A stretch of DNA of 64,000 bases, taken from the NCBI GenBank assembly GCA_903834185.1, contig CAILHX010000008.1, positions 1 through 64,000 on the forward strand, written 5' to 3'. The number at the start of each line of letters is the position of its first letter. The first letter of the stretch is position 1. Origin of the DNA: an uncultured Methylophilaceae bacterium (GTDB taxonomy: Bacteria > Pseudomonadota > Gammaproteobacteria > Burkholderiales > Methylophilaceae). A model generated the notes under the pieces. The model worked only from the letters and a program-made list of their open reading frames with translations, did not search any database and was not told the DNA's origin. This document shows positions 15,980-26,183 of this stretch, in pieces. The position numbers and the translations under genes are program-made.

Positions 15980-17584
15980 ATGATCATTTCGGATATCAGA
16001 ATCAAAAAATATTTAGTCTCGCTGCTATTGTTCGGCATAACATTCGCACAGCAGGCGATGGCACTTACCCCGGCACAGCAGATCAGTCTTGCCACAGGCG
16101 ATAACGACCCCAGAATCGCGGCATTGAGTCACGTCTCTGAATTGGGCGACGTGTCAGCCGTAAATTTTTTACAAGCCTTGCTGGATGACAAAGTCAAAAC
16201 CAAAGGCAATGCAATCTACATCGTTGATGACACCACAGTCACCGATGCCCTCACAGGCAAAGCAACCACTTTGCCTGATGCCGTAGACGACGTGGTCAAT
16301 AACAACCAGATGAGAGATGAGCTGAGCGCCACCATCGCCTCTCTCAATCTATTATCCAAAGACAGCAAAGTCCGGCTGGACGCTGCCAAATCGCTATTGG
16401 GTACAGACCCTAGCGCAGGCCGCTTGACCTTGATCAAGAAGGTTGAAAAAATCGAAACCGAATCCACCATCAAGGACATACTGGAACAGGTAAGCGCCAG
16501 TATCGAAATCACCGACAACGACAAGGCCGTGCGCATGGCTGCCGTCAAGGAATTGGGCGATAGTGCCAATCCCAATAACAAGGAAATCCTGTCCAGCCGC
16601 CTTGAGGCAGATGGCGAGGCCGACCCTGAAGTCAAGGCCGCTATCCGGCTGGCGCTGAGATCCATAGAAAGCAATATGGCGATCTACGACAAGATAGGGC
16701 AGGTATTTACCGGCTTGAGTCTGGGCAGCATCCTGTTACTGGCAGCGTTGGGACTCGCTGTCACCTACGGGCTGATGGGAGTCATCAACATGGCGCATGG
16801 CGAAATGATGATGATAGGGGCCTATGCCACCTATCTGGTGCAGGACATTTTCCAGCACTATATGCCCAACTATTTCCAGTGGTATCTGCTGCTTGCGGTT
16901 CCATTCGCCTTCCTTGTCACGGCGCTGGTCGGGGTGATACTGGAAAAGCTGGTGTTACGTCATCTATATGGACGTCCACTGGAAACCCTGCTGGCGACCT
17001 GGGGGGTCAGCCTGATGCTGATGCAAGGTGTACGCAGCCTATTTGGCGCGCAAAACGTGTCGGTAGAGAATCCCGCATGGATGTCCGGCAGCTTGCAGCT
17101 CACTGCGAATCTGATCCTGCCCTACAATCGAATTTTCATCATCGTGTTTGCGATGCTGGTGTTGATGATGCTGTGGCTGATGATCACCAAGACCCGTCTT
17201 GGATTATTCATCCGCGCCGTTACCCAGAATCGTGGTATGGCAAGTTGCACCGGCGTGAATACCAGCAAGGTGGATGCATTGGCTTTCGGCTTGGGTTCAG
17301 GCATCGCCGGTTTGGCAGGCGTCGCATTATCGCAGATCGGTAACGTCGGTCCGGCGCTTGGACAGAGCTATATCGTCGACTCATTCATGGTGGTAGTGCT
17401 GGGCGGTGTTGGTCAACTGGCTGGAGCGGTCTATGCAGCACTAGGCCTGGGCATAGTCAGCAAATTTCTGGAAGGCATCGCAGGCGCGGTGCTGGCCAAG
17501 ATATTCGTGCTGGTGATTATCATCATCTTTATCCAGAAGCGACCACAAGGCTTATTCGCTTTCAAAGGCAGGTCTCTTGATTAA
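15980..17584 (+). CDS. urtB: Urea ABC transporter, permease UrtB
   Basis: Inner-membrane permease, 534 residues from the ATG at 15980. The frame is open back to a TTG at 15884, but that region holds the attenuator hairpin and no conserved sequence. Residues 1-28 are a signal peptide (LVSLLLFGITFAQQAMA). About 28-225 is a periplasmic domain with helical repeats, typical of UrtB and absent from LivH. From about 230 the LivH-like permease begins (GLSLGSILLLAALGLAVTYGLMGVINMAHGEMMMIGAYATY), with the conserved EAA-like region VDALAFGLGSGIAGLAGV. It pairs with UrtC. Confidence 0.92.
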   Translation: MIISDIRIKKYLVSLLLFGITFAQQAMALTPAQQISLATGDNDPRIAALSHVSELGDVSAVNFLQALLDDKVKTKGNAIYIVDDTTVTDALTGKATTLPDAVDDVVNNNQMRDELSATIASLNLLSKDSKVRLDAAKSLLGTDPSAGRLTLIKKVEKIETESTIKDILEQVSASIEITDNDKAVRMAAVKELGDSANPNNKEILSSRLEADGEADPEVKAAIRLALRSIESNMAIYDKIGQVFTGLSLGSILLLAALGLAVTYGLMGVINMAHGEMMMIGAYATYLVQDIFQHYMPNYFQWYLLLAVPFAFLVTALVGVILEKLVLRHLYGRPLETLLATWGVSLMLMQGVRSLFGAQNVSVENPAWMSGSLQLTANLILPYNRIFIIVFAMLVLMMLWLMITKTRLGLFIRAVTQNRGMASCTGVNTSKVDALAFGLGSGIAGLAGVALSQIGNVGPALGQSYIVDSFMVVVLGGVGQLAGAVYAALGLGIVSKFLEGIAGAVLAKIFVLVIIIIFIQKRPQGLFAFKGRSLD

Positions 17585-17605
17585 GGCTAAGGAATTAAAT
17601 AAAGC

Positions 17606-18748
17606 ATGAAACTCACCTCTCTTTCCGGGCTGTATGATTCCAAATCCTGGATGTACCTGGCGTTAGCCACTTTTGTGCTTTGCATCGTGATCCCGGCATC
17701 CAACATGTTGCTGCCCAGCACCAGCATATTGCACATTTCGGACTACTCGGTCTCTCTGAGCGGCAAGATACTGTGTTACGCCATCGTCGCTCTTGCCATT
17801 GATCTAGTATGGGGCTACACAGGCATTCTCAGCCTGGGGCATGGGGTTTTCTTTGCCTTGGGAGGCTATGCTTTCGGTATGTATCTGATGCGTCAGATAG
17901 GCACCGACGGCAGTTATCACAGCAACCTGCCAGACTTCATGGTATTCCTGGACTGGAAAAAATTCCCGTGGTATTGGCAATTCACCGACCACTTCTGGTA
18001 TGCGATGTTGCTGGTGGTGCTGGTACCCGGCGTACTGGCGTTCATCTTCGGCTATTTCGCATTCCGTTCGCGCATCAAGGGGGTGTATTTCTCCATCATC
18101 ACCCAGGCCATGACCTATGCTTTCATGCTGCTGTTTTTCCGCAACGAGACCGGTTTCGGCGGCAATAACGGTTTCACCGATTTCAAACGTCTGTTGGGCA
18201 TCAATGTCACTACGCCGCAGATGCGTATGGTGTTGTTCGTCATCACCGGACTGACCTTGATCTCACTATTATTGGTGTCGCGTGCGATTGTCAGCTCAAA
18301 ATTCGGCCGGGTGCTGACTGCCATTCGCGATGCGGAATCACGTTTGATGTTTTCCGGCTACAACCCGTTGCACTACAAACTGGCGATCTGGACTTTCTCC
18401 GCCATGGTATGCGGTATTGCCGGTGCACTGTATGTGCCGCAAGTAGGCATCATCAACCCGAGCGAAATGTCGCCCGGCAACTCGATCGAAATTGCGATCT
18501 GGGCTGCGGTGGGCGGCCGAGGGACATTGATCGGACCATTGATCGGTGCTGGCGTAGTCAACGGTTTGAAAAGTTATTTCACCGAAGCCTTCCCAGAATA
18601 CTGGCTTTACTTTCTGGGCTTGATATTCATTTTAAGCACATTGTATTTACCACATGGCGTGGTGGGGTTGATCAACAAGATCAAAGCGAAAAAGCTGGCT
18701 AAATCTGCAACATCCGCCTCTGCATCAGTACCATCGGAGCCTGCATAA
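17606..18748 (+). CDS. urtC: Urea ABC transporter, permease UrtC
   Basis: Second membrane subunit, 380 residues, LivM family. About ten membrane segments are visible, with the family motif GYTGILSLGHGVFFALGGYAFGMYLM near residues 69-94 and the C-terminal coupling region KLAIWTFSAMVCGIAGALYVPQVGIINPSEMSP and AVGGRGTLIGPLIGAGVVN. The lysine/alanine/serine-rich tail is cytoplasmic. Its stop codon overlaps the urtD start (TAATG), so translation is coupled. Confidence 0.93.
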   Translation: MKLTSLSGLYDSKSWMYLALATFVLCIVIPASNMLLPSTSILHISDYSVSLSGKILCYAIVALAIDLVWGYTGILSLGHGVFFALGGYAFGMYLMRQIGTDGSYHSNLPDFMVFLDWKKFPWYWQFTDHFWYAMLLVVLVPGVLAFIFGYFAFRSRIKGVYFSIITQAMTYAFMLLFFRNETGFGGNNGFTDFKRLLGINVTTPQMRMVLFVITGLTLISLLLVSRAIVSSKFGRVLTAIRDAESRLMFSGYNPLHYKLAIWTFSAMVCGIAGALYVPQVGIINPSEMSPGNSIEIAIWAAVGGRGTLIGPLIGAGVVNGLKSYFTEAFPEYWLYFLGLIFILSTLYLPHGVVGLINKIKAKKLAKSATSASASVPSEPA

Positions 18749-19572
18749 TGACTGAGAATACAGGCCAGGCTTCAGCAGTCTCAACCGGAATGGCTACCGG
18801 GCATTTATTGCAGCCCGGAGTACTCGATACTTCGCATGGCGTAGTGTTGTATATGGAAGAGATTACCGTCAGCTTTGATGGCTTTCGCGCATTGAATAAA
18901 TTGTCGCTGTCGATTGATGTGGGCGAGTTACGCTGCATCATCGGTCCTAACGGTGCGGGAAAAACGACTTTACAAGACGTGATTACCGGCAAAACTCGCC
19001 CGGACAGCGGATCGGTGTATTTTGGTCAGACCCTGAATTGCGCCAAAATGACCGAGCCGGAGATCGCCCATGCAGGCATAGGCCGCAAATTTCAGAAACC
19101 AACGGTATTCGAGAACCATACTGTATTCGAAAATCTGGAGCTGGCGATCAAAGCGGACAAAGGAGTATGGAACTCGTTATTCGGCAAAATGACAGGCCAG
19201 CAACATGACCGCATTTCGGAAATACTGGAAACCATCAATCTTAAGGCCTTGTACCACACGCGCTCAGGTCTACTCTCTCATGGCCAGAAACAGTGGCTGG
19301 AAATCGGCATGCTGCTGGCGCAGGAACCCAGACTGCTATTGCTGGACGAACCAGTGGCAGGCATGACCGATCACGAAACCGAACGTACCGCAGAGTTGCT
19401 GAATAGTCTGGCAGGCAAGCACTCACTGATGGTGGTTGAGCACGACATGGACTTCGTGAATAGCATTGCGCGTAAAGTAACGGTGTTGCATCAGGGCAGC
19501 GTACTGGCAGAAGGCACCATGGATCAGGTGCAGAACAATGAGCAAGTCATAGAAGTTTATCTTGGCAGATAG
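18748..19572 (+). CDS. urtD: Urea ABC transporter, ATPase UrtD
   Basis: LivG-type ATPase, 274 residues. Walker A GPNGAGKTT lies near residue 68, the signature region is LLSHGQKQWLEIGMLLAQEP (SHGQ in place of SGGQ, normal for UrtD), and Walker B is LLLLDEPVAGMTDHE, with VVEHDMDFV as the H-loop. About 33 residues precede the ABC domain, more than in LivG. It forms a heterodimer with UrtE beneath UrtB/UrtC. Confidence 0.94.
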   Translation: MTENTGQASAVSTGMATGHLLQPGVLDTSHGVVLYMEEITVSFDGFRALNKLSLSIDVGELRCIIGPNGAGKTTLQDVITGKTRPDSGSVYFGQTLNCAKMTEPEIAHAGIGRKFQKPTVFENHTVFENLELAIKADKGVWNSLFGKMTGQQHDRISEILETINLKALYHTRSGLLSHGQKQWLEIGMLLAQEPRLLLLDEPVAGMTDHETERTAELLNSLAGKHSLMVVEHDMDFVNSIARKVTVLHQGSVLAEGTMDQVQNNEQVIEVYLGR

Positions 19573-19589
19573 GGCGCGCTAGGCATCAT

Positions 19590-20288
19590 ATGTTAGAAAT
19601 TAAGACGATCAATCAATTTTACGGCGGCAGCCAGATCCTGCGCGATGTATCGCTGTCAGTTCCAACTGGCGCATGCACTGTGTTACTCGGTCGCAACGGC
19701 GTAGGCAAAACTACGCTGATCAAATGCCTGATGGGGGTGCTGCCGGTCAAAACCGGACAGATCATCCTCGACGGCAAAGACATCACCACACTCAAACCCT
19801 ATGCCCGGGCCAGTCTGGGTATGGCATACGTCCCGCAAGGCCGAGAGATTTTTTCGCGGCTGACAGTGGAAGAGAATCTGTTGATGGGTTTGTCCGTGCT
19901 CAAAGGCAAAGCAGCCAGCAAGATTCCCGAGGATGTGTACGAGATGTTCCCGGTGCTCAAGGAGATGTTGCACAGACGCGGCGGTGACCTCTCAGGCGGT
20001 CAGCAACAGCAACTGGCAATCGCACGCGCTCTCGTGGCACGGCCCAAGGTATTGATACTGGATGAGCCTACCGAAGGCATACAACCCTCCATCATCAAGG
20101 ATATAGAACGTGTGATCAGAACCTTGTCCGAACGGGGCGATATGGCGATCTTTCTGGTGGAGCAGTATTACGATTTTGCGCAATCACTCGCCGACCACTA
20201 TCTGGTAATGTCGCGAGGCCAGGTGGTTAAAAGCGGTATGGGCGCGGATATGGAAAAGGACAATATACGTAATTTCGTGGCACTATGA
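19590..20288 (+). CDS. urtE: Urea ABC transporter, ATPase UrtE
   Basis: LivF-type ATPase, 232 residues. Walker A LGRNGVGKTTLIKCLMG near residue 33, signature LSGGQQQQLAIARALVARP, Walker B VLILDEPTEGIQPSI and H-loop FLVEQYYDF are intact. It is the fifth and last transporter subunit; ureD begins 4 bases after its stop, so transporter and urease genes appear to share one transcript. Confidence 0.95.
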   Translation: MLEIKTINQFYGGSQILRDVSLSVPTGACTVLLGRNGVGKTTLIKCLMGVLPVKTGQIILDGKDITTLKPYARASLGMAYVPQGREIFSRLTVEENLLMGLSVLKGKAASKIPEDVYEMFPVLKEMLHRRGGDLSGGQQQQLAIARALVARPKVLILDEPTEGIQPSIIKDIERVIRTLSERGDMAIFLVEQYYDFAQSLADHYLVMSRGQVVKSGMGADMEKDNIRNFVAL

Positions 20289-20292
20289 TGCC

Positions 20293-21186
20293 ATGCAATC
20301 GCTGCCTATAACCAAAACGGCTGACGCTGCCAATGACCCGTCGACCGACGCTGATATAGCAGGACGTAACGGCTGGTTAGCTCACCTTGAACTGGGGTTC
20401 GTGGCTGTCGATCAGCGTAGCGTTCTTGCGAGACGCCGCCACAAGGGCCCGCTCGTCGTGCAAAAATCGCTGTACCCTGAAGGCTCGGGCATTTGCCATG
20501 CCATTATCGTGCACCCGCCCGGAGGTATTGCCGGAGGCGACCGGCTGCAACTGGATGTGAATGTGGGTATGAATGCCCACGCGCTATTGACCACCCCAGG
20601 GGCAGGCAAGTGGTACAAAGCCAATCATGAACAGGCAAGTCAGCAACTGGGATTCAAGGTGGCACAGGATGCCGTGCTGGAATGGTTCCCGCAGGAAACC
20701 ATCCTGTTTGACGCTGCACGGGCCAAACTGGAAACGCGCATTGAACTCACAACGAATGCGGTGTATGCAGGATGGGAGATCACCTGTTTCGGGCGCCAGG
20801 CTGCAGGAGAGCGTTTTCAACAGGGGACATTGTTGCAACGCACGCAACTTTATCGCGATGGCAAAAGAATCTGGGCAGAGTTCGCCGATCTGCAGGCAGG
20901 AAACGCATTGATGGATTCGGCGGTTGGTTTGAATGGGGCAACGGTAAACGCTGGCATGCTCATTGCTGCTGGCATAGTACCTGCAGAAGTGCTGGAAGCC
21001 TGCCGTGCCATCAAGCCCGAAGACAGCGCAGCAATCGGCGTGACCGCACTTCCGGAGATATTCGCCGCACGCTATCTGGGCATGAGTCCAGAGCATGCAC
21101 GACATTATTTTGAGTCCATATGGTCTATCGTGCGTCCCTGGTATGCCGGAGTGCAATCTAAACGACCGCGCATATGGAATACTTAA
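20293..21186 (+). CDS. ureD: Urease accessory protein UreD
   Basis: 297-residue scaffold protein of the urease activation complex (UreD/UreF/UreG), which delivers nickel to apo-urease. Family features: GWLAHLELGFVAVDQRSVLARRRHKGPLVVQKSLYPEG at about 20-57, HPPGGIAGGDRLQL, TTPGAGKWYKA, and the C-terminal LGMSPEHARHYFESIWSIVRPWYAG. It starts the ureDABJCEFG set. Confidence 0.94.
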   Translation: MQSLPITKTADAANDPSTDADIAGRNGWLAHLELGFVAVDQRSVLARRRHKGPLVVQKSLYPEGSGICHAIIVHPPGGIAGGDRLQLDVNVGMNAHALLTTPGAGKWYKANHEQASQQLGFKVAQDAVLEWFPQETILFDAARAKLETRIELTTNAVYAGWEITCFGRQAAGERFQQGTLLQRTQLYRDGKRIWAEFADLQAGNALMDSAVGLNGATVNAGMLIAAGIVPAEVLEACRAIKPEDSAAIGVTALPEIFAARYLGMSPEHARHYFESIWSIVRPWYAGVQSKRPRIWNT

Positions 21187-21208
21187 GGGATATGCATAAA
21201 GGTAAAGC

Positions 21209-21511
21209 ATGGAACTGACACCTAGAGAAAAAGATAAGCTGTTGATCTTCACTGCCGGCCTGGTGGCCGAGCGACGCAAAGCACGCGGACTCAAGCTCAA
21301 TTATCCGGAAGCAATCGCTTACATTTCCGCCGCCATCATGGAAGGCGCACGCGACGGAAACACTGTGGCCGAGCTGATGGATTTCGGTACTACCTTGCTG
21401 ACGCGTGATGACGTGATGGAAGGCGTACCGGAAATGATCCCGGAAATACAGATCGAAGCGACATTCCCGGATGGCACCAAACTGGTCACCGTGCACCACC
21501 CTATTCCTTAA
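21209..21511 (+). CDS. ureA: Urease gamma subunit
   Basis: 100 residues, the usual length for Ure[41 protein letters not shown], then [48 protein letters not shown]. It is part of the (alpha-beta-gamma)3 urease that hydrolyses urea to ammonia and carbamate. AAAGG lies just upstream of the ATG. Confidence 0.97.
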   Translation: MELTPREKDKLLIFTAGLVAERRKARGLKLNYPEAIAYISAAIMEGARDGNTVAELMDFGTTLLTRDDVMEGVPEMIPEIQIEATFPDGTKLVTVHHPIP

Positions 21512-21524
21512 GGACAACAAAACC

Positions 21525-21830
21525 ATGATTCCGGGCGAAATGCTGATAGAACCAGGCGAGATCGAATTGAACGCAGGCCGAGCCAAAGTGGAACTGCAAG
21601 TCTCCAATACCGGTGACCGCCCGATACAAGTCGGTTCGCATTACCACTTTTTTGAAACCAACGATGCGCTCAGTTTTGAGCGGCAAAAGGCCTACGGATA
21701 CCGTCTGGATATCGCAGCCGGAACCGCAGTTCGTTTCGAGCCGGGACAAACGCGCACAGTCAGGCTGGTCGATCTTGCCGGAGAACGCAAAGTCTATGGC
21801 TTTGCCGGCAAGGTGATGGGCCCATTATGA
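21525..21830 (+). CDS. ureB: Urease beta subunit
   Basis: 101-residue Ure[33 protein letters not shown], and [31 protein letters not shown]. The frame stays open upstream, but the ATG at 21525 with AAGGA before it gives the standard N-terminus. The stop overlaps an ATG of the next frame by 4 bases. Confidence 0.97.
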   Translation: MIPGEMLIEPGEIELNAGRAKVELQVSNTGDRPIQVGSHYHFFETNDALSFERQKAYGYRLDIAAGTAVRFEPGQTRTVRLVDLAGERKVYGFAGKVMGPL

Positions 21831-21853
21831 ATCATCTAAAACGGAGAATGAAT

Positions 21854-22414
21854 ATGAACAAACGAATACTACTGGCAACACTGCTGTTACTTCCAATCAC
21901 GGCGTTCGCGCATCCGGGTCACGGCGCGCACGGACTGATGGATGGCTTTATTCATCCGTTCAGCGGCTGGGATCACTGCATAGAGATGATGGCGGTCGGG
22001 TTGTGGGCTGCCATGGCAAAAGGCAAGAATCAGGTTGCGATAATGGGTGGATTTCTCGCTGGTATGCTGTTGGGCGGAGTACTGGGGATGAGTTACGCAG
22101 TGCCTGGATATATTGAAACTGCGGTAGCTGCCACCACTCTTGCTGCCGCATTGCTGGTGGTACTGGCCTTGCGCCTGCCGGTCATGGTGCAAGTCGGGCT
22201 GACGGTATTGTTTGCAGTCACGCACGGCCTCGCACATGGTGCGGAACTGCCACACGCAGCAAGTGCGCTTAGTTATGGCCTTGGCTTCATGCTGGCAAGC
22301 TCGATTTTATTAAGTACAGGCTGGGCCATCGGACGCAAGTTGGGCTCGGAGCCCCGTCAACGCAAGCTGGGGCTGTTGCTTGCAGTAGTTGCTGGCGGCT
22401 TTATCGCTTCCTGA
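21854..22414 (+). CDS. ureJ: HupE/UreJ family nickel-permease-like protein
   Basis: 186-residue membrane protein. The signal segment [24 protein letters not shown] is followed by [27 protein letters not shown], the HupE/UreJ hallmark with His-rich metal-binding positions ([15 protein letters not shown]), and five further hydrophobic helices including [12 protein letters not shown]. The family is thought to supply nickel to hydrogenase or urease. In-frame ATGs occur at 21827, 21848 and 21854; GGAG is best spaced for 21854. Placement between ureB and ureC is common in Betaproteobacteria. Confidence 0.88.
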   Translation: MNKRILLATLLLLPITAFAHPGHGAHGLMDGFIHPFSGWDHCIEMMAVGLWAAMAKGKNQVAIMGGFLAGMLLGGVLGMSYAVPGYIETAVAATTLAAALLVVLALRLPVMVQVGLTVLFAVTHGLAHGAELPHAASALSYGLGFMLASSILLSTGWAIGRKLGSEPRQRKLGLLLAVVAGGFIAS

Positions 22415-22424
22415 GGCTATTCAA

Positions 22425-24128
22425 ATGGCGAACAAGATTTCACGACAAGCCTATGCCGAAATGTTCGGCCCCACCGTGGGTGACAGGGTCAGATTAGCCG
22501 ATACCGACCTGTGGGCGGAAGTAGAACGCGACTACACTGTTTACGGCGAAGAAGTGAAATTCGGCGGCGGCAAAGTGATACGCGACGGCATGGGCCAAGG
22601 GCAGTTATTGTCGGCTCAGGTCGCTGATACTGTGATCACCAACGCCCTGATCATAGACCACTGGGGCATCGTCAAAGCCGATATCGGCATCAAGAACGGC
22701 TACATTTCCGCCATAGGCAAAGCCGGCAACCCCGACATCCAGCCCGGAGTAACGATACCGATTGGTGCTGGCACCGAGATCATCGCCGGCGAAGGGATGA
22801 TCATTACTGCCGGCGGTATAGACACCCACATTCATTTTATCTGTCCGCAACAGATAGACGAAGCACTGATGTCCGGGGTGACTACCATGCTGGGTGGCGG
22901 CACCGGGCCAGCGACAGGCACTTTTGCCACCACCTGCACGCCGGGGCCGTGGCATATTCATCGCATGTTGCAAGCGGCTGATGCGTTCCCCATGAATCTG
23001 GGATTCCTGGGCAAGGGTAACGTCAGTTTGCCGGAACCGTTACGCGAACAGGTTGCTGCCGGAGCCATAGGTCTGAAACTGCATGAAGACTGGGGCACCA
23101 CCCCTGCTGCTATCGACAACTGCCTCAACGTGGCCGAAGAAACCGATGTGCAGGTCGCCATCCATAGCGATACTCTGAACGAATCCGGCTTTGTGGAAAC
23201 CACACTGGCCGCGTTCAAGGACAGAACCATCCATACCTTCCATACCGAAGGTGCAGGCGGCGGACATGCTCCTGACATTATCAAGGCTGCAGGTTATGCC
23301 AATGTGCTGCCGTCTTCCACCAACCCTACCCGGCCCTACACCGTCAACACCATAGACGAACATCTGGATATGCTGATGGTGTGTCACCATCTGGATCCTG
23401 CCATTGCTGAAGACATCGCTTTCGCCGAAAGCCGTATTCGCCGGGAAACCATCGCGGCCGAAGATATTCTGCATGACCTCGGCGCATTCTCCATGATGTC
23501 GTCGGACTCACAAGCGATGGGGCGTGTAGGCGAAGTGATCATTCGCACCTGGCAGACCGCACACAAAATGAAGAATCAGCGCGGCGCACTTGTGGGCGAC
23601 ACGGCACGCAATGACAATTTCCGTATCAAACGTTACATTGCCAAATACACGATTAACCCGGCACTGACGCATGGCATTGCGCATGTGGTGGGCTCGATTG
23701 AAGTCGGCAAGCTGGCCGATCTGGTGGTTTGGCGGCCTGCATTCTTCGGGGTAAAACCTTCGCTCATCATCAAAGGCGGCATGATCGCTGCCGCGGCGAT
23801 GGGCGACCCCAACGCATCCATCCCCACGCCGCAACCCGTACATTACCGCCCCATGTTCGGCGCTTTTGGTGGCGGACTGAAGACTTCGGTGACGTTCGTC
23901 TCGCAGCTGGCGCTGCACAACCCCGAAGTCGCTGCGCTCAATCTCGCCAAGCCGGTGATAGCAGTCAAAGGCACTCGCACAGTAAAAAAAGCCGACATGA
24001 TACACAACGATTACCAACCCAAAATCGACGTTGATCCGGAAACTTATCTGGTGAAGGCGGACGGCGTGTTATTAACCTGTGAGCCCGCTTCCATCCTGCC
24101 CATGGCACAACGCTACTTTTTATTCTGA
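22425..24128 (+). CDS. ureC: Urease alpha subunit (catalytic)
   Basis: 567 residues, exactly family length. The active site is complete: HIHFICPQQ provides nickel-binding His residues, Lys218 in GLKLHEDWG is the carbamylated bridge, and His321 in CHHLDP is the catalytic flap histidine. The start is [29 protein letters not shown]. The open frame extends upstream into ureJ, but the ATG at 22425 has GAGG at the right distance. It hydrolyses urea in the cytoplasm, releasing ammonia for glutamine synthetase. Confidence 0.98.
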   Translation: MANKISRQAYAEMFGPTVGDRVRLADTDLWAEVERDYTVYGEEVKFGGGKVIRDGMGQGQLLSAQVADTVITNALIIDHWGIVKADIGIKNGYISAIGKAGNPDIQPGVTIPIGAGTEIIAGEGMIITAGGIDTHIHFICPQQIDEALMSGVTTMLGGGTGPATGTFATTCTPGPWHIHRMLQAADAFPMNLGFLGKGNVSLPEPLREQVAAGAIGLKLHEDWGTTPAAIDNCLNVAEETDVQVAIHSDTLNESGFVETTLAAFKDRTIHTFHTEGAGGGHAPDIIKAAGYANVLPSSTNPTRPYTVNTIDEHLDMLMVCHHLDPAIAEDIAFAESRIRRETIAAEDILHDLGAFSMMSSDSQAMGRVGEVIIRTWQTAHKMKNQRGALVGDTARNDNFRIKRYIAKYTINPALTHGIAHVVGSIEVGKLADLVVWRPAFFGVKPSLIIKGGMIAAAAMGDPNASIPTPQPVHYRPMFGAFGGGLKTSVTFVSQLALHNPEVAALNLAKPVIAVKGTRTVKKADMIHNDYQPKIDVDPETYLVKADGVLLTCEPASILPMAQRYFLF

Positions 24129-24622
24129 TGCTTGCCATCTACCTCAAATTGGCTACGACCAGCCCCTGTCAGGACAAGCTGGTGCTGCCTTTTGACCGCC
24201 GACAGAAAAGTCGGCTTAGGGTACGTCTGGAATCGGGCGAGGAAGCTGGCTTGATGCTGGAACGCGGCACCATTCTGCGCGGCGGCGATTGCCTGCAGGC
24301 AGATGATGGTCGCGTGATTCTGGTGGTTGCCGCCGACGAGCCGGTGCTGCATGTCACTGCCGACACCCCCCAGCAACTGGCGCGTGCAGCCTATCATCTC
24401 GGCAACCGCCATGTGCCGTTGCAAGTGGGTGAAGACTGGTTACGCCTGGAGCAGGATCATGTACTCAAAGAGATGATCCTGGGTTTGGGCGTGAATGCAG
24501 TTGAACTCTCCAGTCCTTTTGAGCCGGAAGCCGGTGCCTACGGCGGTGGTCATCGCCATCAGCATGACGACGACGCCTCCGCGATACGCCCGCCTGCACA
24601 TTTGAGAAAACACCGTGCTTGA
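24128..24622 (+). CDS. ureE: Urease accessory protein UreE (nickel chaperone)
   Basis: 164-residue metallochaperone. N-terminal peptide-binding domain about 1-75 (DRRQKSRLRVRLESGEEAGLMLERGTILRGGDCLQADDGRVILVVAA), central metal-binding domain with AYHLGNRHVPLQV, and a His/Asp-rich tail (GGGHRHQHDDD near 140-150) that binds extra nickel. The ATG overlaps the ureC stop (TGATG), indicating coupling. Confidence 0.95.
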   Translation: MLAIYLKLATTSPCQDKLVLPFDRRQKSRLRVRLESGEEAGLMLERGTILRGGDCLQADDGRVILVVAADEPVLHVTADTPQQLARAAYHLGNRHVPLQVGEDWLRLEQDHVLKEMILGLGVNAVELSSPFEPEAGAYGGGHRHQHDDDASAIRPPAHLRKHRA

Positions 24623-25298
24623 ACAGGTAGCCCTGTCCCGTTTGTTGCAACTCGCCAGCCCCTTGCTGCCGGTGGGCGCTTACAGTTATTCGCAAGGCCT
24701 GGAATGGGCGATAGAAGACGGCACGGTACATGATGCCGCCACTGCCGAACGCTGGATCAGCGATGTACTGGATTTCTATCTGTGCCGTTTCGAATTACCT
24801 TTGCTATGGCGCATGCGGCAAGCCTGGGATGACAGTGATGACGCGGCACTCTCCGAATGGAACAGCCTGTTCTGCGCCGGGCGCGAAACCGCAGAAGCCA
24901 GAGCAGAAAGCTTACAGATGGGTTATTCGCTGGTGCGTCTGCTCAAAGACCTGGAGGGTTTTGATGATGGTGTGCTGCAACGCCTGACGAGTATCACACC
25001 CGCCAGCTTTCCGTTGGCCTATGCCTGTGCTGCCGGGGTGTGGCAAATCCCGGCAATCGCCAGTATGCAGGCCTACGCCTGGTCATGGGCGGAAAATCAA
25101 GCGAGCGCCGCAATGAAAACCATTCCACTGGGACAGGTTGCAGGGCAGCGCATGTTGCTGGCGCTAGGGCAGCATATTGCGACAGCGGTGCAAGCTGCCT
25201 GCGAGTTACACGACGACCAGCTATGCAACTTTGCGCCCGGCCTGACGCTGGCAGGCTGCCGGCATGAAACTCAATACAGTCGATTATTCAGGTCGTAA
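24615..25298 (+). CDS. ureF: Urease accessory protein UreF
   Basis: 227-residue helical protein that bridges UreD and UreG and gates GTP hydrolysis during nickel insertion. Typical segments: LLQLASPLLPVGAYSYSQGLEWAIEDGTV, ETAEARAESLQMGYSLVRLL and the C-terminal KTIPLGQVAGQRMLLALG. The start is GTG at 24615, overlapping the ureE end by 8 bases. Confidence 0.94.
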   Translation: MLEQVALSRLLQLASPLLPVGAYSYSQGLEWAIEDGTVHDAATAERWISDVLDFYLCRFELPLLWRMRQAWDDSDDAALSEWNSLFCAGRETAEARAESLQMGYSLVRLLKDLEGFDDGVLQRLTSITPASFPLAYACAAGVWQIPAIASMQAYAWSWAENQASAAMKTIPLGQVAGQRMLLALGQHIATAVQAACELHDDQLCNFAPGLTLAGCRHETQYSRLFRS

Positions 25299-25307
25299 AG
25301 GAATTTT

Positions 25308-25958
25308 ATGAACAACCTCACTATCAGCAGTTCCGCCAAAAACATTACCGATGAACCGTTACGAGTCGGCATAGGCGGTCCGGTCGGCTCGGGCAAGACT
25401 GCACTGACATTATCGCTATGCCGCCGCTTGCGTGATATCTACAACATTGCGGTGGTCACTAACGACATCTACACCAAGGAAGATGCCGAGTTCCTTACCC
25501 GTAACGAGGCATTAGTGCCTGAGCGCATTATCGGCGTTGAAACCGGCGGCTGCCCGCATACTGCGATACGCGAGGATGCTTCGATGAATCTGGAAGCAGT
25601 TTCACAGTTATGCGCCCGCTTTGAGAAACTCGACATCGTGTTTGTGGAAAGCGGTGGCGATAATCTTGCCGCAACCTTCAGCCCGGAACTGTCCGATCTG
25701 ACGATTTACGTGATTGACGTGGCTGCAGGCGAAAAGATCCCGCGTAAAGGCGGCCCCGGCATTACCAAGTCGGACTTGCTGATCATCAATAAAATAGACT
25801 TGGCACCCATGGTGGGAGCATCGCTGGAAGTCATGGAACGCGATGCAAAACGCATGCGCGGTGAACGGCCTTTCATCTTTACCAATCTGAAAACCGGACA
25901 AGGTCTGGAAACCATCGTCAGCTTTATTGAGACACAAGGTCTGGTAAAGCCACGCTAA
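25308..25958 (+). CDS. ureG: Urease accessory protein UreG (GTPase)
   Basis: 216-residue SIMIBI-class GTPase that powers nickel loading. P-loop [11 protein letters not shown] at about residues 24-34, the Ni-binding CPH motif in [30 protein letters not shown] and the GTP-specificity NKID motif are all present. It is the last gene of the urease operon; no terminator follows within about 200 bases, the next being at 26161. Confidence 0.97.
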   Translation: MNNLTISSSAKNITDEPLRVGIGGPVGSGKTALTLSLCRRLRDIYNIAVVTNDIYTKEDAEFLTRNEALVPERIIGVETGGCPHTAIREDASMNLEAVSQLCARFEKLDIVFVESGGDNLAATFSPELSDLTIYVIDVAAGEKIPRKGGPGITKSDLLIINKIDLAPMVGASLEVMERDAKRMRGERPFIFTNLKTGQGLETIVSFIETQGLVKPR

Positions 25959-25995
25959 TCACGGCAGCTCCTGACGCACGAATAAAATATCTCGC

Positions 25996-26010
25996 GCACT
26001 TGGTTTGTGC
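25996..26010. promoter_or_regulatory. Putative NtrC-binding box after ureG
   Basis: GCACTTGGTTTGTGC has the GCAC-N7-GTGC form seen twice upstream of glnA in this window. Its centre lies about 110 bp upstream of the start predicted from the sigma-54 element at 26087, the usual enhancer distance, and the DNA between them (26030-26086) is very AT-rich as at IHF-bent promoters. Confidence 0.5.
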
Positions 26011-26086
26011 GGCAGCCTGATCTTCCCCTATGATTCAATTGCCAATTAAATTAATAATAAATTGTTTATTAAAACAATTTAATAAC

Positions 26087-26102
26087 TGGCATAGCTATTG
26101 CT
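26087..26102 (+). promoter_or_regulatory. Putative sigma-54 promoter of an intergenic small RNA
   Basis: TGGCATAGCTATTGCT fits TGGCACR-N4-TTGCW with only C6 changed to T. GG and GC are at the -24/-12 spacing, placing +1 near 26113. It is downstream of ureG and points towards a terminator and a convergent gene, so it cannot serve a protein gene. Confidence 0.55.
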
Positions 26103-26112
26103 TTATAACAAT

Positions 26113-26183
26113 CAGTATTGTATCAACCGCAGTATCTTGTTCAAAAAACTCCAATCTCCACGAGCCTTCGGGCTCGTTTTTTT
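26113..26183 (+). ncRNA. Predicted nitrogen-regulated small RNA, about 71 nt
   Basis: The stretch from the predicted sigma-54 start to the end of a strong intrinsic terminator has no coding frame worth the name and no gene beyond it on this strand. The 5' 48 nt are largely unstructured, ending in CTCCAATCTCCA directly before the terminator stem. This CU-rich segment contains AUCUCC, complementary to GGAGAU ribosome sites such as those of glnA and fdsA. Existence and targets are predictions; the promoter, box and terminator are what the sequence shows. Confidence 0.45.
26161..26183 (+). terminator. Intrinsic terminator
   Basis: CGAGCC, TTCG tetraloop, GGCTCG, then seven T. A textbook terminator; it would end the predicted small RNA and any read-through from the urease operon. 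Confidence 0.9.

Noticed and set aside
20584-21300. 238-codon minus-strand open frame across ureD/ureA
   Set aside because: Shadow of conserved urease genes; no recognisable domain or start signal.
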